Below are positions 58,701 to 64,000 of a stretch of DNA of 64,000 nt, in pieces. The stretch's first letter is position 1. Every line of letters starts with the position of its first letter. A model generated the notes under the pieces. It worked only from the letters and a program-made list of their open reading frames with translations. It was not told where the DNA came from and did no database searches. The position numbers were made by a program, and so were the translations under genes. Where the stretch lies: positions 1,972,001 to 2,036,000 of the forward strand of contig NC_083512.1 of the NCBI RefSeq assembly GCF_032362555.1, in the 5' to 3' direction. Origin of the DNA: Amyelois transitella. Its lineage: Eukaryota; Arthropoda; Insecta; Lepidoptera; Pyralidae.

Positions 58701-61700
58701 GTATCCGGCTATAACCGGTTTCAACTGGTTGAGGAACAGATTTCTGCATCTTCCAGCAGTTTTGTCGGAGTTCGACGTGAGTATTGTGTATAGGCAGGCA
58801 ACTCGATATGTAATCATGTTCCAATATTGGTTGGTACCCCTGCAAAGTTTACGGAGATCAGACATCCGGAGTAAAAACATCTGACTTGCCCAATCCAATC
58901 AAAAATCATTAAGCCGAGCAGCTGAACGTGGCCATTCAGTCTTTTCGGGACTATTGGCTCTGTCTACCCCGTAAGGGATATAGACATGACTATATGTATG
59001 TAAGTATGTTGCCCAATCCAGAGTTATGGTCAAAAGCGCACCCCGGGCTCTTATCCCGGGAAAGTAACTGGAATCTTACTTCGTTCGGCCCTGCATTCAG
59101 TTACCATTATTTATTCACTACGTAATTTTTTTTTTATTTATACCATATCATTTGCAATAGCATTTCTAAACTATTTTGTTGGCTTATCACATCACATAGT
59201 GCTACTTACTCTTAAAAGTTATACTTACACATTGATGAACATCCACATCTAATTCCACAGCGGAATTGATAAAAATTTCATTTTGACACCAGGAAATCCT
59301 CTTCGAATACCTGGAGAACGTGATCGCAGACGTTGGCTATGACGTGCAAAACGGAGAATCTCTCACCCAGACCCTCAAACGATTGCACGTTCTCTCATTT
59401 GCATGCAGCATCGGTCATCGGGGATGCGTTGACGACGCGGTTGAGAAGTACACCGCTTTTAGGACGCAGGGTCAAAGGTGAATGCTTCGTTTATTTCAAT
59501 ATCACTGTATCATACATACATATGTAAATATGGTCACGTCTATATCCCTTGCGGGGTAGACAGAGCCAACAGTCTTGAAAATACTGAATGGCCACGTTCA
59601 GCTATTTGGCTTAATGATAGAATTGTCCAATTGTTTCTGTTCTATTTTAAATAAAATATAGATATGCAATCGAATCTGGCCAATTTCCGTGCAAGCCGTT
59701 ACTTAGCGTGATTATGGTATAAAGTTTATTTATCATATCATAATGGACATGAACACGCGATAGCTGATATTTATGACTTATTAGCATTATGTTCATCTTG
59801 TTGATGTTTATAATACCAACAAAAGTTTCATAGAAAAAGGTTTTTTTCACAAGTCTCAAAGTTGAGCTAGATAGCTAAATTACATTAAGTTATTTGTGAT
59901 TAGCTAAAGGATATAAAAAAAATGCGGTGGTACTTTTCCTCACTGCGATAAATAACTCTTCTTAAACCATTTTTCAAAAAACCTAACAAAAATATTCGGG
60001 GAAGTTCTCTGAGTATGTGCCCTTAGGTAGTAATACCAAGCGAAAAATAAAGCGTATAATATTAGTCTCTAGCTACCGAACTAATACTTTTGTTTGACAT
60101 AAGTATCAAATTGATGTTTTAATACACCTACATACTTATAATCACGTCTATATCCCTTGCGGTGTAGACAGAGCCAATCGTCTTGAAAAGAAGAAAGTCA
60201 TGTTCAGCTGTATAGCTTAATGATAAGTTGCTAGCTTATCTTCTAAAAGAAGAATCCCAAGTTCTTAAGCATATACTGTTTGATCCATACATACATAAAA
60301 TCACGCCTCTTTCCCGGAGGGGTAGGCAGAGACTACCTCTTTCCACTTGCCACGACCTCTGCATACTGCCTTCGCTTCGTCCCCATTCATAACTCTCTTC
60401 ACGCAAGCTCGGCGGTTTCGGGTACTTTTGACCTGTTTGATCCATTCCAGTATAAATCCCAACATCCGTCGTCACGTATTCTGCTCGGGGCTCAACCACG
60501 GAGACTACGCTGATTGGCGCGCCCTCTATGACCTCAGACAGAACTCTAACAATCAAGCTGCTGGAGTCGTGATGCTGAGGGGTTTGGGTTGCAGCACCAA
60601 CGCACAGGCTGTGCAGGAGTGAGTTATCATACATACATACATATGGTCACGTCTATATCCCTTGCGGGGTAGACAGAGCCAACAGTCTTGAAAAGACTGA
60701 ATGGCCACGCTCAGCTATTTGGATTAATGATAGAATTGAGATTCAAATAGTGACAGGTTGCTAGCCCATCGCCTAAAAAAGAATCCCAAGTTTGTACGCC
60801 TATCTCTTAGTCGCCTTTAACGGCATCCATGGGAAAGATATGGAGTGGTCATATTCTTTTTGTATTGGTGCCGGGAACCACACGGCATTTAAAACATCTA
60901 ATAAAACTTTCTCCGCATAAAATTCTAAAGCTGGGCCTTCCTATAATGCAGAATCCATATTTACATAGGCATAGTCAGCTAGTCCACTTTTATAGGTTCT
61001 AATCGAGCTCTCTCCTTGATATCTGAAAGTTCACCAAGGTTCGTTCCTTTTTAACTTTTTCAATCATTTCTACCTTAAAAAATATTTATTTATTTATTAA
61101 TTTAAACTTCGTTGCACAAAATACAAATGTATAGCGCAATTGGCGGACTTAATGCTGGAAGCATTATCTACCAGTCAACCATTGGGTCTGACAGAGAACT
61201 TTATGTCGGGTCAAACTAAGTAAATATATTTATACCTTCACAAAATATAAAATAAAATAATTATAATATAATACCATATTACCTTGATCTATTTATTAAT
61301 ATTTCATACGCCATCTCAATAAAGGGTATTTTTTTTTTGGGCAAATTACACTGATTGAGTTAGCCTCTAAGTAAGTTCGAGACTTGTGTAACGAGATACT
61401 AACTCAACGATACTATATTTTATAACAAATACTTATATAGATAAACATCCAAGGCCCAGGCCAATCAGAAAACGTTCTTTTCTCATCATGCCCTGGCCGG
61501 GATTCGAACCCGGGACCTCCAGTGCCACAGACAAGCGTTCTACCGCTGCGCCACCGAGGCCGTATTTTTACCAGGTATTTCAAGTGTACTTCTTATTGTG
61601 TCCACTATAACCATTTTCAGATACCTCAACATGATTCTGAACGGCGATTTGGTGAAGGCTCAGGATCGAGTGAACGCCTTCACTTTCCTGTACATGGGCA

Positions 61701-63312
61701 GCCGTGCAAATGCCAACGTAGCTTTGCAATACATCAAGGAACACGTGGACGAGATTAGAATTGGGCAAGTGCTATTTATTTATTTATTTAAACTTTATTG
61801 CACAAAAACAAAAATGTACCTACAAAAAGCGGACTTAATGCCGTTTGGCATTCTCTACCAGTCAACCAGCTATAGCAATTTACAATTAACGACTACAACA
61901 CAATAACGAAAGTCCTAAATGGCACAAGCATTTCTTACTTACATACATACATATGGTCACGTCTATATCCCTTGCGGGTCAACAGTCTTGAAAAGACTGA
62001 ATGGCCACGTTCAGCTGTTTGGCTTAATGATAGAATTGAGATTTGAATAGTGACAGGTTGCTAACCAATCGCCTAAAAAAGAATCCCAAGTTTGTAAGCC
62101 TATCCCTTGGTCGCCTTTTACGACATCCATGGGAAAGAGTTAAGTGGTCCTATTCTTTTTTGTATTGGTGCCGGGAATTACACGGCACAAGTATTTGTAG
62201 ATGATTGAGTTGGTTATTTATTACCTTAGACTTTGATAGATAATGATACAATTAGTCGTATCTATCATAGTCTATATATGTATAATACAATGATAACGGT
62301 AATTTTATGTGCCCGATTTCAACATTGACATTTTTGAAACTCATTTTATTTCTTCATTATTTTTCAGAGTGGTTCTGCCAAATTGGTTCAACAACGTTCT
62401 AAGTAACCTTGCCTCTTATCTGGATGAAGAAGGATTAGCTGATGTAAGTTATGCTTATCAAATATATGGAAGGAAAAAATAAAAGATTTTTAGTGAACAA
62501 ACCGTGATTTTGAAACCTACACATTGTGGGCCATCATCCAATTTTGGGTTAGGTTTCTCTGCAAAGTTTTCGAAGGTTCGCCAGGAGTCCATTCATGTAC
62601 AAACCTGACTAACCCAGTCCATGGTCACTGCAGACCGTAGACTCCTCTGTCATCATCTCTCCTCTACAGAGAGGTGATGACACAGATATTTCTGAGCAAC
62701 TTTTACTGTATATATTAACAATTGTTTGTTGTTGTTAATTGTTGTGTGCCGTGTGGTTCCCGGCACTAATACAAAAAAGAATAGGACCACTCTATCTCTT
62801 TCCCATGGATGTAGTAAAAGGTGACTAAGGGATAGGCTTACAAACTTGGGATTCTTTTTTAGGCGATGGGTTAGCAACCTGTCACTATTTGAATCTCAAT
62901 TCTATCATTAAGCTAAATAACTTAACGTGGCAACTCAGTCTTTTCAAGACTATTGGCTCTGTCTACCCCGCAAGGGATACAGACGTGACCATGTATGTAT
63001 GTATGTTGTATGTTTAGTTTCTGCTAGATTCCTGGTCAGGTCAATATGTAAAATGATCTTTTCATGTCTAATTCAAATATTTGCGACCAAATTAATATGA
63101 ACTTTCTTTTCTAGATGGAACAATGGCTGCAAGAATCGAACATTCCAGAAGCAGAGAACGGACTCAGTGCTATATCCTTGGCCAGAGCGAACATACAGTG
63201 GGGTACAGACAGAGCAGACTTGATACTGACGGCAGCGAGGGGCGCTGCGGCAGTACTAGTGCCGTCTATCACTCTTCTACTGACCATACTGATAGCTTTC
63301 ATGATACGGTAG
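52797..63312 (+). CDS. APN: Aminopeptidase N-like gene 5, two GC-AG introns
   Basis: Complete M1 aminopeptidase, 949 residues, 15 coding exons: 52797-53042, 53622-53911, 54405-54560, 54804-55121, 55489-55672, 56136-56374, 56710-56890, 57364-57550, 58131-58228, 58597-58776, 59293-59477, 60451-60618, 61621-61764, 62368-62443, 63115-63312. The ATG lies 2 nt after a 3' splice site at 52794. The signal peptide is [23 protein letters not shown] replaces GAMEN at 326-330; HELAH is at 362-366, zinc Glu at 385 and catalytic Tyr near 448 (ISYSKG). Both C-terminal Cys pairs are kept ([13 protein letters not shown]...LGC). The conserved AFPC(Y/F/W)DEP segment reads AFPSFDEP, with Ser for Cys. Introns 1 and 13 start with GC, and no nearby GT donor keeps the frame. 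Exon lengths are closest to gene 4, suggesting that genes 4 and 5 are sisters. The tail is short and hydrophobic, GPI type. Confidence 0.95.
53043..53048 (+). other. GC splice donor, gene 5 intron 1
   Basis: The exon ends AGG and the intron begins GCAAGT. Joining to 53622 keeps frame (TIR/AVTDN). No GT in the vicinity does. Confidence 0.88.
53061..53314 (-). mobile_element. SINE-A copy beside the GC donor
   Basis: Reverse orientation, 18 bp after the GC donor; short flanking repeat TATTTAT (53054-53060, 53317-53323). Confidence 0.84.
54040..54308 (-). mobile_element. SINE-A copy
   Basis: Reverse orientation with a doubled head. Flanking repeat GGACRCTAT (R = A or G; 54031-54039, 54309-54317). 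Confidence 0.84.
57148..57330 (-). mobile_element. LINE-T copy 7, diverged subfamily
   Basis: Minus-strand translation [18 protein letters not shown] aligns with [19 protein letters not shown] of copy 4; the CATACATA tail is at 57151. It ends about 30 bp before the exon at 57364. Confidence 0.75.
57912..58107 (+). mobile_element. SINE-B copy, 5'-truncated
   Basis: Begins just before the B box GGTTCGAATCC; its TATATTTATTTATT tail leads into the 3' splice site at 58130. Confidence 0.8.
58500..58545 (+). repeat. R2-like fragment
   Basis: GAAGCTGCGGGCAAAAGCTA. A similar short piece is at 57755-57775. Confidence 0.4.
58825..59065 (+). repeat. R3 repeat copy split by SINE-A
   Basis: Left part to 58897, right part from 59009, ending CCCGGGCTCTTATCCCGGG. 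Confidence 0.72.
58898..59008 (+). mobile_element. SINE-A copy, 5'-truncated, nested in R3
   Basis: Target duplication TTGCCCAATCCA at 58886-58897 and 59009-59020, 12 bp and identical. Confidence 0.92.
59512..59627 (-). mobile_element. SINE-A copy, 5'-truncated
   Basis: Reverse orientation. The following 59628-60124 is AT-rich with nothing recognised. Confidence 0.82.
60125..60275 (-). mobile_element. SINE-A copy, partial
   Basis: Reverse orientation, small internal deletion, immediately upstream of a LINE-T insertion. Confidence 0.75.
60289..60433 (-). mobile_element. LINE-T copy 8 next to gene 5 exon 12
   Basis: Target duplication TGTTTGATCCAT at 60277-60288 and 60434-60445. The right copy plus TCCAG forms the acceptor of the exon at 60451. 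Confidence 0.93.
60629..60886 (-). mobile_element. SINE-A copy
   Basis: Full-length, reverse orientation, starting 10 bp after the exon 12 donor. Confidence 0.88.
61084..61215 (-). repeat. R4 3'-end fragment
   Basis: (TTTA)n, AAACTTCGTTGCACAAAA, then GGCGGACTTAATGC. Confidence 0.68.
61345..61562 (-). mobile_element. SINE-B copy
   Basis: Reverse orientation: GGATTCGAACCCGGGACC (B box) and CTACCGCTGCGCCA (A box), ending 60 bp before the exon at 61621. Confidence 0.85.
61765..61770 (+). other. GC splice donor, gene 5 intron 13
   Basis: The exon ends TTGG and the intron begins GCAAGT. Only this donor joins in frame to 62368. The GT four bases later leads to a stop. Confidence 0.85.
61772..61905 (-). 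repeat. R4 3'-end fragment beside the GC donor
   Basis: (TTTA)n, AAACTTTATTGCACAAAA, CTCTACCAGTCAACC, starting 2 bp after the donor hexamer. Confidence 0.7.
61938..62187 (-). mobile_element. SINE-A copy
   Basis: Near full-length, reverse orientation; lacks a few bases around the CTTGCGGG segment. Confidence 0.86.
62515..62655 (+). repeat. R3 repeat fragment
   Basis: CTCTGCAAAGTTTTCGAAGG and CAAACCTGACTAACCCAGTC. Confidence 0.6.
62746..63007 (+). mobile_element. SINE-A copy
   Basis: Full-length, in the last intron of gene 5. Confidence 0.88.
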
Positions 63313-63412
63313 AGGAACTCCAATTTTCAGAACTTGTTCGACCAATCCTTGATTACTGTAAAGGTGAAGGAATTGAAACAGAATTTGGTGTTATTGTTGA
63401 GGTGTGATAATT

Positions 63413-63418
63413 AATAAA
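63413..63418 (+). terminator. Poly(A) signal of gene 5
   Basis: AATAAA 100 nt after the stop codon. Confidence 0.6.
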
Positions 63419-63631
63419 TTTGTTTTAAGCATATAACGTTTTATTACTAGTGCCGTATGTACCTATGTTGTTGAAATATATTGATTTATTAAGAATTTTC
63501 CTGATCAAACCGTTAAACGAATTAAAGAAAAATTTTGGGTGATTTTTAAGATGTGATTTATGAATAAATTTGTTTTAAATGTTATAATTATTGTTTTTAT
63601 TATGTTACACAGTCTTGGCACTAAAGCCATG

Positions 63632-63819
63632 CCGTAAAAGGCGACTAAGAGATAGGCTTACAAACTTGGGATTATTGTGAAACTTAAACTGTCACTCTTT
63701 GAATCTCAATTCTATCATTAAGCCAAATAGCAGAACGTGGCCTATCAGTCTTTTCAAGAATGTTAGCTCTGTCTACTCCACAAGGGATATAGACGACACC
63801 ATATAAATGTATGTATGTG
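63632..63819 (+). mobile_element. SINE-A copy, head missing
   Basis: Starts at GTAAAAGGCGACTAAG. The rest of the window to 64000 shows nothing else. Confidence 0.78.
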
Positions 63820-64000
63820 TATGATTTAATACACCAATAATCACGTCACGTGTAAACAGTGTTGAATGCATTGTAAAATTTACATTACAAGAAACCACAT
63901 AGGAACGTTATTATTTCTAGCCTTATCAATTTTATCACTTGAGTGATGAATAAAACCGTTGTCACGATTGAGATACAAGCAGTCTCCGTTGGTAAACTAT

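Noticed and set aside
61769..61770. GT at 61769 as the donor of gene 5 intron 13
   Set aside because: Joining from here shifts the frame to an early stop; the GC donor at 61765 restores the conserved reading.

Overview
This window looks like nuclear DNA from a moth or butterfly (Lepidoptera). It is AT-rich and full of introns. It is packed with short retroelements, and its only host genes are gluzincin (peptidase family M1) aminopeptidases of the lepidopteran midgut aminopeptidase N (APN) type. No bacterial, plasmid or phage features were seen.

Host genes. Five APN paralogues lie head to tail on the + strand: gene 1 at 2853-10825 (5' exons not seen), gene 2 at 11931-23295, gene 3 at 25866-34773, gene 4 at 37622-50915 and gene 5 at 52797-63312. 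I assembled each from exons bounded by splice sites. The four complete genes join in frame to 1013, 950, 956 and 949 codons plus stop. Each should give a secreted ectoenzyme with a signal peptide, the exopeptidase motif (GAMEN or a variant), HEXXH-(18)-E zinc site, catalytic Tyr, Cys pairs in the C-terminal helical domain and a hydrophobic tail typical of a GPI-anchor signal. Genes 1 and 2 carry Thr/Pro- or Thr/Gly/Asp/Ser-rich stalks and keep GAMEN. Genes 4 and 5 have short tails and AGTEN/GATEN. Gene 3 has GAMEN and a short tail. Lepidopteran APNs digest peptides at the gut brush border and are known binding proteins for Bacillus thuringiensis Cry1 toxins. I did not assign APN class numbers, because that needs a tree.

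Repeats. Introns and intergenic DNA are dominated by a few families, named here for convenience. SINE-A (about 250 bp, head GTGCCGTGTGG, tail (TATG)n, about 48 copies or pieces) shares its 3' end with LINE-T (eight 5'-truncated copies of a non-LTR retrotransposon with the same tail). SINE-B is a tRNA-derived SINE with A and B boxes. R2, R3, R4 and R5 are other dispersed repeats; R4 is the 3' end of a second non-LTR element. The left 2.4 kb is a nested mobile element: a pair of ~295-bp inverted repeats encloses a broken pol-like ORF, which is itself split by a LINE-T copy with a target-site duplication.

Most notable: at least seven SINE-A/LINE-T insertions with visible target duplications sit 5-20 nt before a 3' splice site, so the duplicated target now forms the splice-acceptor tract. 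Gene 5 uses two GC-AG introns. Gene 4 has lost both cysteines of one conserved pair and has an altered exopeptidase motif, yet its reading frame is intact.
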